64,000 nucleotides of DNA from Cohnella nanjingensis. Its GTDB lineage: Bacteria > Bacillota > Bacilli > Paenibacillales > Paenibacillaceae. Positions 1 through 8,699 of the stretch are shown here, piece by piece (within the stretch, counting starts at the first letter, position 1; every line of letters begins with the position of its first letter). The stretch lies in NCBI RefSeq assembly GCF_014212125.1, contig NZ_JACJVP010000055.1, positions 37,411 through 101,410 of the forward strand, in the 5' to 3' direction. A program made the position numbers and the translations under genes. Below the pieces are notes generated by a model, which made no database searches, was not told the DNA's origin, and worked only from the letters and a program-made list of their open reading frames with translations.

Positions 1-1428
1 GAGCTGAGCCTGTCGTTCTCCGAGAGCGTGAAGAAGCGTTTCGAAGGCTACAACTGGCAGGTGCTTCGCGTCGAAGACGGCAACGACTTGAACGCGCTCG
101 CCAAGGCGATCGCCGAAGCGCAAGCCGAGACGTCCAAGCCGACGCTGATCGAAGTGAAGACGGTCATCGGCTACGGCTCTCCGAACAAGGGCGGCAAGGG
201 CGGCCACGCCGGTCCGCACGGCTCTCCGCTCGGCGCGGAAGAAGCCAAGCTGACCAAGAGCTTCTACGAGTGGGACGAGCCGGACTTCTTCGTGCCGGAG
301 GAAGTGCGCGCGCACTTCGCCGAAGTCAAGAAGTATGGCGAGCAAGCCAACGCCGAGTGGGACGCGCTGTTCGCGAAGTATAAGGCCGCTCATCCGGAGC
401 TGGCCGCGCAGTTCGAGCAAGCGCTGGCCCGCCAGCTGCCGCAAGGCTGGGACGCGGACCTGCCGACCTACTCGACGGAGGACAAGCCCGTCTCGACCCG
501 CGTCGCTTCCGGTAACGCGCTAAACGGTCTCGCGAAGAACGTTCCTGCCCTCGTCGGTGGCTCGGCCGACCTCGAGAGCTCCACGATGACGCATCTGAAA
601 GGGCTGCCGGTCTACAACGCGAGCAACTACGCGGGCCGCAACATCTACTTCGGCGTCCGCGAGTTCGGCATGGCCGCGGCGATGAACGGCATCTCGCTGC
701 ACGGCGGTCTGCGCGTGTACGGCGGCACGTTCTTCGTCTTCACGGACTACCTGCGTCCGGCCGTGCGTCTGGCTAGCATCATGAAGCAGCCGGTCGTCTA
801 CGTGCTGACGCACGACTCCATCGCGGTCGGCGAAGACGGCCCGACGCACGAGCCGATCGAGCAGCTCGCTTCGATCCGCGTCATTCCGGGGCTGACGGTC
901 ATCCGTCCGGCGGACGGCAACGAGACTTCCGCAGCTTGGGCTTATGCGCTCGAGAACACGGACAACCCGGTCGCGCTGGTGCTGACCCGCCAGAACCTGC
1001 CTATCCTCGCAGGCACCGCGGAGAAAGCGCGCCACGGCATCAAGCAAGGCGGCTACATCGTCTCCGAGGCCGCGAACGGTCAGCCGCAAGGCATCCTGAT
1101 CGCCACCGGCTCCGAGGTGCAGCTGGCCGTCGCTTCCCAGAAGGCGCTGGCCGAACAAGGCGTTCACGTCCGCGTCGTGAGCCTGCCGAGCTGGGATCTG
1201 TTCGAAGCCCAATCGCAAGAATACCGCGACAGCGTCATTCCGAAGGGCATCAAGGCGCGTCTCGCGATCGAGATGGCTTCCCCGTTCGGCTGGGAGCGCT
1301 ACGTCGGCGACGGCGGCGCGGTCCTGGGCATCTCGACGTTCGGCGCATCCGCGCCGGGCGACCGCGTGATCGCGGAGTACGGCTTCACGGTCGAGAACGT
1401 CGTCGCACAATTCAAGAAGCTGGTGTAA
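1..1428 (+). CDS. tkt: Transketolase, C-terminal part (cut by window edge)
   Basis: Thiamine-diphosphate enzyme of the non-oxidative pentose phosphate pathway, moving two-carbon ketol units between sugar phosphates in the cytoplasm. The frame is open from base 1, so the 5' end lies outside the window; 475 residues of a usual ~660 are visible. They cover the end of the pyrophosphate-binding domain (GPHGSPLG), the pyrimidine-binding domain with the typical HDSIAVGEDGPTHEPIEQLA stretch, and the C-terminal domain ending FKKLV. ppnP follows after 37 bases. The family is clear; only the start is unknown. Confidence 0.97.
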   Translation, partial: ELSLSFSESVKKRFEGYNWQVLRVEDGNDLNALAKAIAEAQAETSKPTLIEVKTVIGYGSPNKGGKGGHAGPHGSPLGAEEAKLTKSFYEWDEPDFFVPEEVRAHFAEVKKYGEQANAEWDALFAKYKAAHPELAAQFEQALARQLPQGWDADLPTYSTEDKPVSTRVASGNALNGLAKNVPALVGGSADLESSTMTHLKGLPVYNASNYAGRNIYFGVREFGMAAAMNGISLHGGLRVYGGTFFVFTDYLRPAVRLASIMKQPVVYVLTHDSIAVGEDGPTHEPIEQLASIRVIPGLTVIRPADGNETSAAWAYALENTDNPVALVLTRQNLPILAGTAEKARHGIKQGGYIVSEAANGQPQGILIATGSEVQLAVASQKALAEQGVHVRVVSLPSWDLFEAQSQEYRDSVIPKGIKARLAIEMASPFGWERYVGDGGAVLGISTFGASAPGDRVIAEYGFTVENVVAQFKKLV

Positions 1429-1465
1429 TTCATCGCCGCTGAATCTATAGGAGGCCTTTCCACCC

Positions 1466-1783
1466 ATGTCGCAATTCGATAACGTAAGCGTAGTGAAGCA
1501 AGCGAACGTCTACTTTGACGGCAAAGTAACGAGCCGCACCGTGCTGTTCGCGGACGGCACCCGCAAGACGCTGGGCATCATGCTCCCCGGCGAGTATGAG
1601 TTCGGCACCGCGCAGGCGGAGATCATGGAGTTCCTCGCCGGCGAACTGACGGTTCAGCTGCCGGGCAGCGAAGAGTGGATCGCGATCTCCGGCAAGGGCG
1701 AGTTCACGGTTCCCGCCAACAGCAAGTTCAAGCTGAAGGTGACCCAGGTCGCCGACTATGTCTGCTCCTATATTAACGCGTAA
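1466..1783 (+). CDS. ppnP: Pyrimidine/purine nucleoside phosphorylase PpnP
   Basis: Small cupin-fold enzyme of the YaiE/DUF1255 family, which phosphorolyses several nucleosides to base plus ribose-1-phosphate. The 105-residue length is typical. The family pattern is visible: VYFDGKVTSRTV near the start, the LGIMLPGEYEF strand, EIMEFLAGELTVQLPG and FTVPANSKFKLKV near the end. A strong AGGAGG lies just before the ATG. It follows transketolase closely, and ribose-1-phosphate from nucleoside breakdown would feed the same pentose pathway; that link is inference. A hairpin terminator follows. Confidence 0.93.
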   Translation: MSQFDNVSVVKQANVYFDGKVTSRTVLFADGTRKTLGIMLPGEYEFGTAQAEIMEFLAGELTVQLPGSEEWIAISGKGEFTVPANSKFKLKVTQVADYVCSYINA

Positions 1784-1820
1784 GACGGGGTAGGAAGGTT
1801 ATAGCAGGAAAAGGAAGAGA

Positions 1821-1847
1821 GATCGAGCTGCGGCTCGATCCTTTTTC
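1821..1847 (+). terminator. Rho-independent terminator after ppnP
   Basis: Perfect 8-bp stem GATCGAGC / GCTCGATC with a 4-base loop, followed by CTTTTTC. It closes the tkt-ppnP unit. Confidence 0.8.
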
Positions 1848-1904
1848 TTATTTCAGTAGCATGGACGTGCGGAAATCTGTCGACCGCTCCCGCCTTCCGA
1901 ACCA

Positions 1905-1934
1905 TTGACGCTCTACGTTCGGGGCGAGGATAAT
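1905..1934 (+). promoter_or_regulatory. Putative sigma-A promoter for the PfpI-family gene
   Basis: TTGACG at 1905-1910 and GATAAT at 1929-1934 with an 18-base spacer, about 40 bases upstream of the ATG at 1974. It fits the vegetative consensus well; no experimental support. Confidence 0.55.
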
Positions 1935-1973
1935 GAATGGGGTATGACAACATTTTCCAAAGGGAGTGTTCCG

Positions 1974-2531
1974 ATGTCCAAGCGCGTGCTGATCGTAACC
2001 GGCGACGCCGCGGAAGTGCTGGAGGTCTACTATCCGTATTACCGCGTTCAGGAGGAGGGCTATGAAGCGGTCATCGCTTCGCCGCAAGTCAAAGTACTCC
2101 ACACCGTCTGCCACGACTTTATTGACGGCTGGGACACTTATACGGAGAAGCCAGCGCACCAGTTGCAGTCGAACGTCGCGTTCGCGGACGTGGACCCCTC
2201 GCTGTACGACGCGCTTATCATCCCCGGTGGCCGCGCGCCCGAGTACATCCGCAACGACAAGGATCTGCCGCGCATCGTGGCGCACTTCCTGGATACGGAC
2301 AAGCCGGTAGGCGCGATCTGCCACGGGGCGCAGGTGTTCCTGGCCCTGAAGGACCGCTCCTACTTCGAAGGCAAGACGCTGACCGCCTACAACGCCTGCC
2401 GGCTCGAAGTCGAGTCGCTCGGCGCGAAGTATCCGGAAGGCACGCTGCATGTGGACGGCAAGCTTGTCAGCGGCCACGCTTGGCCGGATCTGCCTGGATT
2501 CATGCGGGAATTTCTGAGGCTGCTGCGCTGA
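1974..2531 (+). CDS. DJ-1/PfpI family protein (type-1 glutamine amidotransferase-like)
   Basis: 185-residue protein of the DJ-1/PfpI superfamily, whose members act as glyoxalases/deglycases, chaperones or proteases. The nucleophile-elbow cysteine is visible in GAICHGAQ, after ALIIPGGRAPEYIR, and a histidine follows in VSGHAWPDLP. The frame is open upstream, but ATG 1974 is preferred because AAAGGGAG lies 6-8 bases before it and the protein then begins with the usual first beta strand (KRVLIVTGD). It stands alone between a promoter and a terminator. The exact activity cannot be told from sequence. Confidence 0.88.
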   Translation: MSKRVLIVTGDAAEVLEVYYPYYRVQEEGYEAVIASPQVKVLHTVCHDFIDGWDTYTEKPAHQLQSNVAFADVDPSLYDALIIPGGRAPEYIRNDKDLPRIVAHFLDTDKPVGAICHGAQVFLALKDRSYFEGKTLTAYNACRLEVESLGAKYPEGTLHVDGKLVSGHAWPDLPGFMREFLRLLR

Positions 2532-2547
2532 ACTTTAGGAAATGTAC

Positions 2548-2588
2548 AAAATCTCCGGCTCATCCAAGGATGGACCGGGGATTTTTTT
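2548..2588 (+). terminator. Terminator after the PfpI-family gene
   Basis: Inverted repeat AAATCTCCGG / CCGGGGATTT (with G-U pairing) followed by a run of T at 2582-2588. It also marks the left edge of the AT-rich island. Confidence 0.7.
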
Positions 2589-2729
2589 GTTTGGATAAAA
2601 AATGACCAAGCTAAAAACATCCTATATTTTTCAAAGATTTTAGAGATAATAAACGGCAGTATTTTTAAATCGACATTAACATATAAAATTCGACAAAATT
2701 AGGCAGAGTCACCAGTTAATATTATTCAA

Positions 2730-5417
2730 ATGTTGCTCAGAAGGTTGACAGGCTCAACTAACTATCCGCAAAACACGACCGTCGTCAAACAACCGGACGG
2801 GAAAGAAGTATGGAATTATGAGGATCGGTACGGCCGAGTCATTCGCGCAGTGGAAAAAAGTCCATCCAATCCCGTACAACGTATTTTACGAACTCGCCGA
2901 GCGGTAATGTTGTTCGACAAGAAGTGGTCGGGAATGGCGAATCGCAGGTTACGCAGTACGGATACGATGGCAGCGGAAACCTGATATACCTCAAAGATGC
3001 TGAAGGAAATGTCAATCAATACGTGTACAACCGGTTGGGTCAAGTGATAGCGACCTATACAAACGGAAAGCTGCAAAAACAAAACGGCTACAATCAACTG
3101 GGCTGGCAACTAGAAGAAACGGATGCTGTCGGACTGAAAGAGCAAAATAGATTCACGGTAAACGGTTTGCTGGAGTCCCATACGGATCGGGAGTCGCAAT
3201 TACATCAGTATTCTTACACGCCGTACAACGAAGTCAACCGGCTGTCCATTAAAGGCGCCAACGGAGTGGAGAAATATTGGCAACAAAACAACTATGATCC
3301 AACGACACGGTTGTTAATCGGGGTTACGACAAGCGAAGGAGAGCCGCTCGCCTACCATTATGATCTCTGGAAGCGATTGGACGTTCAGACGGCTGCAGGT
3401 CGTAATTACCTCTTAGGCTATGACACTGCCGATCGGTTAGCCACTTTGACCTATCCCGACGGCAAACAAGTTTCCTACACCTATGACAATTTAAGCCGTA
3501 TCCAGACGGTAAACTATCCAGATATGGGTGGGGTTGGATACAGCTACAGCCAAGGGGCGGACCTGAATAAAAACGTTCTGACGTATTCCAACGGAGTCGT
3601 GCAAGAACGCAGCTACAATGCTTTCGGCGAAATCGTCTCTTCATTGGAATCCAAAGGCAACGTCCCGGCATGGAATGAAAGCTTTGGCTACGATGGATTC
3701 AGCAACATTACGGCGATAAACCGAAACGGAATTAGCCTGGGATTTAGTTATGACAAGCTTAATCGGATAAAACAAGAGAATGCAGTCACCGGCCCAAATA
3801 CGTACAGCTACGATGAACGCGGAAACCGTTTGTCTCTCGAAGGCAGTGTTACGTTGCCCAGTACCGACTCCACAGAGTATACGTACAATGCAATAAATCA
3901 ATTGAAGACGTACTCGAATAGCGCGGGAAAGCAAGCAACCTACAGCTATTATGGGGACGGACAGCGCGCGTCAAAGAATGTGAACGGACAGCTGACGCGG
4001 TATGTCTATTTGAACGGTCATATCATTGAGGAATTGGATGCAAACGGAAATGTAAAAGCAAGAAACATTTGGGGCAACGAGCTGCTGTTTAGAAAAGATT
4101 ATGCCGCAAATAAGGGAGGCTATTATTCTTACAACGGCCATGGTGATGTAGTCAAAATTACCGACGCAGCGGGAACGGCAATCAACACGTATGACTATGA
4201 TATCTGGGGGAACGTGCTTAGCTCCAGTGAAGGGATGTCCAACTCCTTCAAATATAGCGGCGAAGTATATGACGATGAGAGCGGATTGTACTATCTGAGA
4301 GCGCGTTACTATGATCCAAGCATAGGCAGGTTTATTACAGAGGATACGTATGAGGGGCAAATTAATAATCCGTTGACATTAAACCTCTATACGTATGTAG
4401 GGAATAATCCATTGATTCGATGGGACCCAAGTGGTCATAACTGGGTTGGAGACCAATGGAACGGATTTGTATCGGGTATGAAGGAGGTTCATTCCTCGTG
4501 GTACACTGCAACAGATTATTGGAGTTTAGGACTAGTTTCCGAAGTTAACGATTACATTAAAGTGAGTCAAGAAAAGCCCATGTCTTTGGAGCAATGGGGT
4601 AAAGCAGCAGCTCTATTTGTACAAGTTACACCTATGAAGGCAGCAACGTCTGGTACTAAATTAGGGAAGGGAAGGAAATCAATTCAGTAGTAAAAAAGGC
4701 ATCGAATCCTTGTAATTGTTTCACCGCTGATACAAAGGTTCTAACTGACGAAGGGGAGAAACCTATCGAGGAAATCGAGGTAGGTGACAAAGTATTAGCT
4801 AAAGACGATGAAACAGGTGAGATGGCTTATAAGGAAGTTGAATGGCTCTTCCAACGTGAAGTTGATGAGACTTATAATATTTCAGTTGGTGGCGAAGTCA
4901 TAACGACTACTAATGAGCATCCGTTCTGGATTGTCGGCAGGGGGTGGGTGAAGTCTAAAGACCTTGAGGTTGGCTACGTTCTAACAACTTCGGATGGCAA
5001 GGAATTAGTCATTGAGAAGATTGAGGTTAAGAAAGAGCATAAGACCGTCTACAACTTTATGGTTAAGGACTTCCACACCTACTTTGTCTCTAACCTTGGA
5101 ATTTGGACGCATAATGCATGTAAGCCAATAAACTTACCATCCTCTAAGAGCATTGATATTGATATGGACCATATAATTTCTGGTCATACAAAAGGTGGTT
5201 CACGTGCAACACAGAGTAAAATCAAAGACTTGTTCCCTGAAAATATGAGTAATTCACAAATTGAAAAGCAGTTCGGAATGCTTACAAGAATTCGAGTAAG
5301 TTACAAACTCAAGGAGACCGTGTTCTTGTCAAAGGGCAATCAAATGGTCTTACTATTGAGATGTGGGTTAACACAAATACAAAAATGATTGAGACGGCTT
5401 ATCCGGTATTTAAGTAG
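2730..5417 (+). pseudogene. Decayed Rhs/YD-repeat polymorphic toxin with HINT and EndoU domains
   Basis: C-terminal part of an Rhs toxin in three frames. 2730-~2857 starts abruptly in YD repeats, with a stop at 2700 and no N-terminal domains. About 2858-4690 holds YD repeats and the Rhs core (ESGLYYLRARYYDPSIGRFI, then YTYVGNNPLIRWDPSGH). From about 4681 a pretoxin-HINT domain follows (NCFTADTKV to WTHNACKP), and from about 5150 an EndoU-type RNase domain (DMDHIISGHTKGGSR). Single-base losses explain the breaks: the A-run at 2854-2859, the purine stretch near 4668-4682, and the A-run at 5264-5267. Restoring one A at the last gives KAVRNAYKNSSKLQTQGDRV and ends IEMWVNTNTKMIETAYPVFK, a good EndoU end. 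AT-rich and unlike its neighbours, so probably acquired. Homopolymer sequencing errors are the main alternative. Confidence 0.85.
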
Positions 5418-5428
5418 GAGGTGGGAAG

Positions 5429-5860
5429 TTGGCTAGTATTGTGATTGATGAATCTACACTTGAAATAAGCAATCGGAAATCAATTACTGGTGAAGTTTAT
5501 TTCCAATTCGGGGATTCATCTTTTCCTGATTCTAATTGGAACGATTTTGTTGTGGTTATTTTGACATGGTGGAATAAATCCATAAAATTACTTGAAACTT
5601 CATCTGTTGGAACAGCACAGGATTTCAATTTCATGGATGGTCCATTCTATGTGCATGGGGTGAAAAAAGATAGCGCGCAAATCTCACTACATTTTACTCG
5701 AAGAAATAAGGATGGCTTGGAAGTAATTGCATCATTAGACACAGAAATTGAATCATTGAAAAAAACAATTGCAAAGGCTTCAAGAAAAGTAATTAAAGAA
5801 ATCAATGCTAAAAACTGGGTAACTGATGATGTTGAAGAGTTAAAAAGGCAAATACAGTAA
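5429..5860 (+). CDS. Probable immunity protein of the Rhs-EndoU cassette
   Basis: 143-residue acidic protein of no family I recognise. It starts with TTG 5429 behind a very strong AGGAGGTG that overlaps the toxin's restored stop codon (5415-5417), so it would be translationally linked to the toxin. It is intact and AT-rich like the toxin, with a beta-rich N-terminal half and a helical Lys/Glu-rich C-terminus. Small intact genes directly after the toxin domain of Rhs proteins are usually the cognate immunity gene; that is the only basis for this role. A terminator follows directly. Confidence 0.6.
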   Translation: MASIVIDESTLEISNRKSITGEVYFQFGDSSFPDSNWNDFVVVILTWWNKSIKLLETSSVGTAQDFNFMDGPFYVHGVKKDSAQISLHFTRRNKDGLEVIASLDTEIESLKKTIAKASRKVIKEINAKNWVTDDVEELKRQIQ

Positions 5861-5877
5861 CAGATTTTTCGATGTAC

Positions 5878-5917
5878 GACCTTGAGGGAAGTAAAAGTTC
5901 CTCAGGGTCTTTTTTTG
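5878..5917 (+). terminator. Terminator after the immunity gene
   Basis: GACCTTGAGGGA pairs with TTCCTCAGGGTC, followed by seven T residues. Confidence 0.8.
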
Positions 5918-5970
5918 CCCCACCCAGTGCCAAATGAATCGGGCGGCTGTTTGTTGGAGTTTAAATAAAT

Positions 5971-6006
5971 AGCCACATGGGAACGTATGAACCCCATGTG
6001 GCTTTC
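5971..6006. terminator. Strong hairpin, possibly a bidirectional terminator
   Basis: AGCCACATGGG pairs with CCCCATGTGGCT around a 10-base loop. TTTCTTG lies to the right and AAATAAAT to the left, so it could stop transcription from both sides, including the regulator remnant at 6115-6388. Confidence 0.6.
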
Positions 6007-6114
6007 TTGTTACTATCTACCGCGATACGCTCGATAATATACGCGGCGGTGCTATTACGAGGAGCGGGGCTAATCGAAAGAAGGCTTACTTGTGTTTGGC
6101 GGTGTCTACTGCTG

Positions 6115-6388
6115 CTAGAATCTTTTTTCTATCCGGAGAACCGTCAGTATCTCGTCGGTGTTCCGCTCCACGAGAAGCGAGTTAAGCGCGTCGAGAGCTG
6201 CCGTTCTATTCGTCCGTTGCTCGTTAAATCCAGTTCGTCAAACTGGAAAACCTCCAGCGGCACTACGTCGAGTGCGTCGATGATTTTCTCTATTTCGAGT
6301 GAGATAATCAGGTCAGCGTGTTCGATACCGGAGATATAGCTGTAATGGATACTCGCCTTTTCGGCAAGCGCTTCCTGGGTTGTATAAA
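6115..6388 (-). pseudogene. Remnant of an XRE-family (Cro/CI-type) regulator
   Basis: Reading the minus strand from about 6388 gives TTQEALAEKASIHYSYISG and then IEHADLIISLEIEKIIDALD, a recognisable helix-turn-helix, followed by VVPLEVFQFDELDLTS. The N-terminal first helix is missing (in-frame stop just upstream). Near 6190 the frame must shift to recover AALDALNSLLVERNTDEIL and the ending LRIEKRF at the TAG of 6115-6117. Truncation plus frameshift make it non-functional. It belongs to the same decayed island as the Rhs cassette. Confidence 0.7.
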
Positions 6389-6417
6389 GTTAACGGCTAG
6401 CATATCCCCCAACATAC

Positions 6418-7701
6418 TCAATCCCCCGCATGCCGCTCAATATACTCCTTGAGCTGCAGCCGCTGATACAGCGCCAGGCCGGAGAGCATGCAGCCGTAAT
6501 GGAACTGGTTGTTGCTGCGCTCGATCCGGATGATGCGGGCCGTCATGGGCGGCAGTCCCGCTTCTTGCTTGAAGTGCAGGACGACGAACATGTCCTTCTC
6601 CAACGGGAACGTCGAGGAGATCTGCAGCCCGTCCTCGGAGACGTCGCGCAGGGTGCCTTCGACGCTCTGCCCCGCGAACGCGCCGGCCTGCTCCCATTGA
6701 TAGACGGACATCATGAGCGGGATCTCCAGGGAGACGCGGGTCTGTCTCCGGCGCTCCACTCCGGACGGCTCCGCTGTCGGCGAAGCTGGCTTAGCTGCCG
6801 CTTCCGGCGCGCGTAACCCGCCGATCCGACCGCCGATCCACTGCTCGTAAACCTTCGCGAGCGCAGCCAAGTCCTCTTCCCCGTGTCCCGCCGCAGCCCC
6901 CGTCTGGAACAGGCTCTTGGACGCTTCCAGCATCGGAGTAGGGACGCCCAGTCCGTCCGACAGGACCGAGGACAGCTTGAGGTCCTTTAGCATCAGCGCC
7001 AGCGAGAATTGCACGCTGAAGTCTTGCTCGATGATCTTCCGGCCCTTCAGATCGGCTTGCTTGCTCGCGGCGCCGCCGCCTTGGACGACGCGGAGGAAGG
7101 AGGAGGCGTCGATGCCCGCCTTGGCGGCGATCGCCATGCCTTCGACGAGGCCGGCCGCATTGATGCCCACGATCGCATTGTGGGCGAGCTTCGCTGCCGC
7201 GCCGCTGCCGCTCGTCCCCATATAGATGACTTCCCGGCCCATGGCGAGCAGGAGATCCTGCTGCGCGTCGACCGTCTCGCGGTCGCCGCCGACCATGAAC
7301 AGCAGCGTGCCGTCGCGCGCGGCCGGGCTGCTGCCCGTTACCGGCGCATCGAGAAAGTCGCAGAAGGCGTCGGCGATATCCTGTCCTAGCCGCCGGGCCA
7401 GCGCGGGCGAGATGGTGCTGCTATCGATGACGGCCATGCCCGGCTTCAGCCCGGCGATGATGCCGTCCTTGCCGTAGTATACCTCTTCGACGGCAGCATC
7501 GTTGCTGATCATTGTCACGATGACGTCGCTGCGTTTGGCGGCCTCCAGCGGACTCGCGGCTTCCTCTCCGCCGAGTCGCGCGAGCTCGTCCGCCTTGCCT
7601 GGCGTGCGGTTGTAGTACATGACCTGGTACTGTTTGCGAAGCAGATTGGCAGCCATCGGCAGCCCCATCGTACCCAGTCCGATAAATCCGATTGTTTTCA
7701 T
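6418..7701 (-). CDS. NAD(P)-dependent 3-hydroxyisobutyrate dehydrogenase-family enzyme fused to a PilZ domain
   Basis: 427 residues. Residues 1-~290 are a complete beta-hydroxyacid dehydrogenase: Rossmann motif GFIGLGTMGLPMA, substrate loop DAPVTGSSPAARDGTL, and the catalytic signature GTSGSGAAAKLAHN with Lys171 and Asn175. An Ala/Pro linker (~298-315) joins a PilZ domain (~317-427) carrying the c-di-GMP signature: an RRxxxR-type motif (RRRQTR, 317-322) and DVSEDG (353-358). The family is usually ~290-300 residues and ends where the linker begins. ATG 7701 is preferred over the start ten codons upstream because GAAGGGGC precedes it. Divergent from an ArsR-type gene 152 bases away. The substrate is unknown; c-di-GMP control is inferred. 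Confidence 0.88.
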   Translation of the reverse strand: MKTIGFIGLGTMGLPMAANLLRKQYQVMYYNRTPGKADELARLGGEEAASPLEAAKRSDVIVTMISNDAAVEEVYYGKDGIIAGLKPGMAVIDSSTISPALARRLGQDIADAFCDFLDAPVTGSSPAARDGTLLFMVGGDRETVDAQQDLLLAMGREVIYMGTSGSGAAAKLAHNAIVGINAAGLVEGMAIAAKAGIDASSFLRVVQGGGAASKQADLKGRKIIEQDFSVQFSLALMLKDLKLSSVLSDGLGVPTPMLEASKSLFQTGAAAGHGEEDLAALAKVYEQWIGGRIGGLRAPEAAAKPASPTAEPSGVERRRQTRVSLEIPLMMSVYQWEQAGAFAGQSVEGTLRDVSEDGLQISSTFPLEKDMFVVLHFKQEAGLPPMTARIIRIERSNNQFHYGCMLSGLALYQRLQLKEYIERHAGD

Positions 7702-7853
7702 CCCGTGCGCCCCTTCCGTACTGTCTTGCACGCTCTATCTCTTTTGTATCACAATCGGCGTGAAAAGTAACCTTCCCCTCTCCCCATCCTGGATTTGCAG
7801 CTTTACAGCTTTTATCGGAATATGCTATTTTTGAATTTCCAAGGAGATATCGC

Positions 7854-8156
7854 ATGGAGGAGGTTCGATCCGTGGCCAACGACAACGGTTCCTTGCAAGA
7901 GGCGGTAAAAGTATACAAAGCGCTCGGCGAACCGACACGCCTGTCGATCGTGCAGCTCCTGATTCAACACCGGAACTTAAGCTGCACCGAGATCGGAGAT
8001 CACCTGAACCAAGTCGCGGGCTCGACGCTGTCGCACCATCTGAAGCAGCTGACGGATTGCGGTCTCGTCGAGATCACGAAGTCGGGGACGTTCCACTATC
8101 ATCACGTCAGCGACGAGATGCTGCGGCGCTATGCGCCGATCCTCATGCAGGATTGA
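7854..8156 (+). CDS. ArsR/SmtB-family winged-helix regulator
   Basis: 100-residue DNA-binding protein. The winged helix-turn-helix is visible as ALGEPTRLSIVQLL, then LSCTEIGDHL and STLSHHLKQLTDCGLVEI, then the wing (SGTFHYHHVS). The classic CxC metal site in the recognition helix is absent, so it is probably not an arsenic or zinc sensor. AAGGAG lies 9 bases before the ATG. It is transcribed away from the dehydrogenase-PilZ gene, so control of that gene from the shared 152-base spacer is a reasonable inference. Confidence 0.88.
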   Translation: MEEVRSVANDNGSLQEAVKVYKALGEPTRLSIVQLLIQHRNLSCTEIGDHLNQVAGSTLSHHLKQLTDCGLVEITKSGTFHYHHVSDEMLRRYAPILMQD

Positions 8157-8237
8157 GCGAGCGGTCATGCGACGGCACGGAAGAGAATCCCGGGTGTGCG
8201 GGGGACGGTCAACGAGAGTTAGAGATGACAGGAATTG

Positions 8238-8282
8238 AAAAAAAAGGTTGAGCAGCCGATTAGAGCTGCTCAACCTTTTTTT
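8238..8282 (+). terminator. Terminator after the ArsR-type gene
   Basis: AAAAAAAGGTTGAGCAGC pairs with GCTGCTCAACCTTTTTTT across an 8-base loop. The A-run upstream makes it usable on both strands. Confidence 0.88.
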
Positions 8283-8365
8283 AGGGGAAACGTGGAGAAG
8301 CGCTAAAAATTCGGGATGTAGGAGGAAAGCGAAACGGCGCCAATAAAATCACGCGTTCGAAGGCT

Positions 8366-8695
8366 TGTAACCCGAAAAATCGAGTTACACCCCGGGGAAC
8401 GGCGCCCGCACTTCCTGTAACCCGATAAAATCGGGTTACAGCTCACCAAACGGCGCTCGCACCTCCTGTAACCCGATAAAATCGAGTTACAGCCCGCGAA
8501 ACGGCGCTCGCGCCTCCTGTAACCCGATAAAATCGGGTTACAGCCCGCGAAACGGCGCTCGCACCCCCTGTAACCCGATAAAATCGGGTTACAGCCCGCG
8601 AAACGGCGCTCGCACCCCCTGTAACCCGATAAAATCGGGTTACAACTCACCAAACGGTGCCCGCGCCCCCTGTAACCCGATAAAATCGGGTTACG
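8366..8695. repeat. Tandem array of seven 51-bp units, each with a 25-bp palindrome
   Basis: Each unit carries the arms TGTAACCCGAT and ATCGGGTTACA around AAA, then a conserved 26-base link of the type GCCCGCGAAACGGCGCTCGC plus a C-rich end. Palindromes start at 8366, 8416, 8467, 8518, 8569, 8620 and 8671, a period of 51 (50 for the first). The first copy has lost a base in the loop; copies 1 and 3 have CGAG for CGGG in the right arm. The links are nearly identical, so this is a tandem repeat, not CRISPR. There is no cas gene or transposase nearby. Function unknown. Confidence 0.93.
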
Positions 8696-8699
8696 TCTC

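Noticed and set aside
5977..6339. 120-residue plus-strand frame
   Set aside because: It begins inside a terminator-like hairpin and is antisense to the XRE remnant. No ribosome site.
2600..6400. Insertion sequence or prophage
   Set aside because: The region is AT-rich and decayed, but I saw no transposase, integrase or flanking inverted repeats. Rhs cassette remains explain it.
8366..8695. CRISPR array
   Set aside because: The units between palindromes are nearly identical instead of unique, the period is constant at 51, and there are no cas genes.
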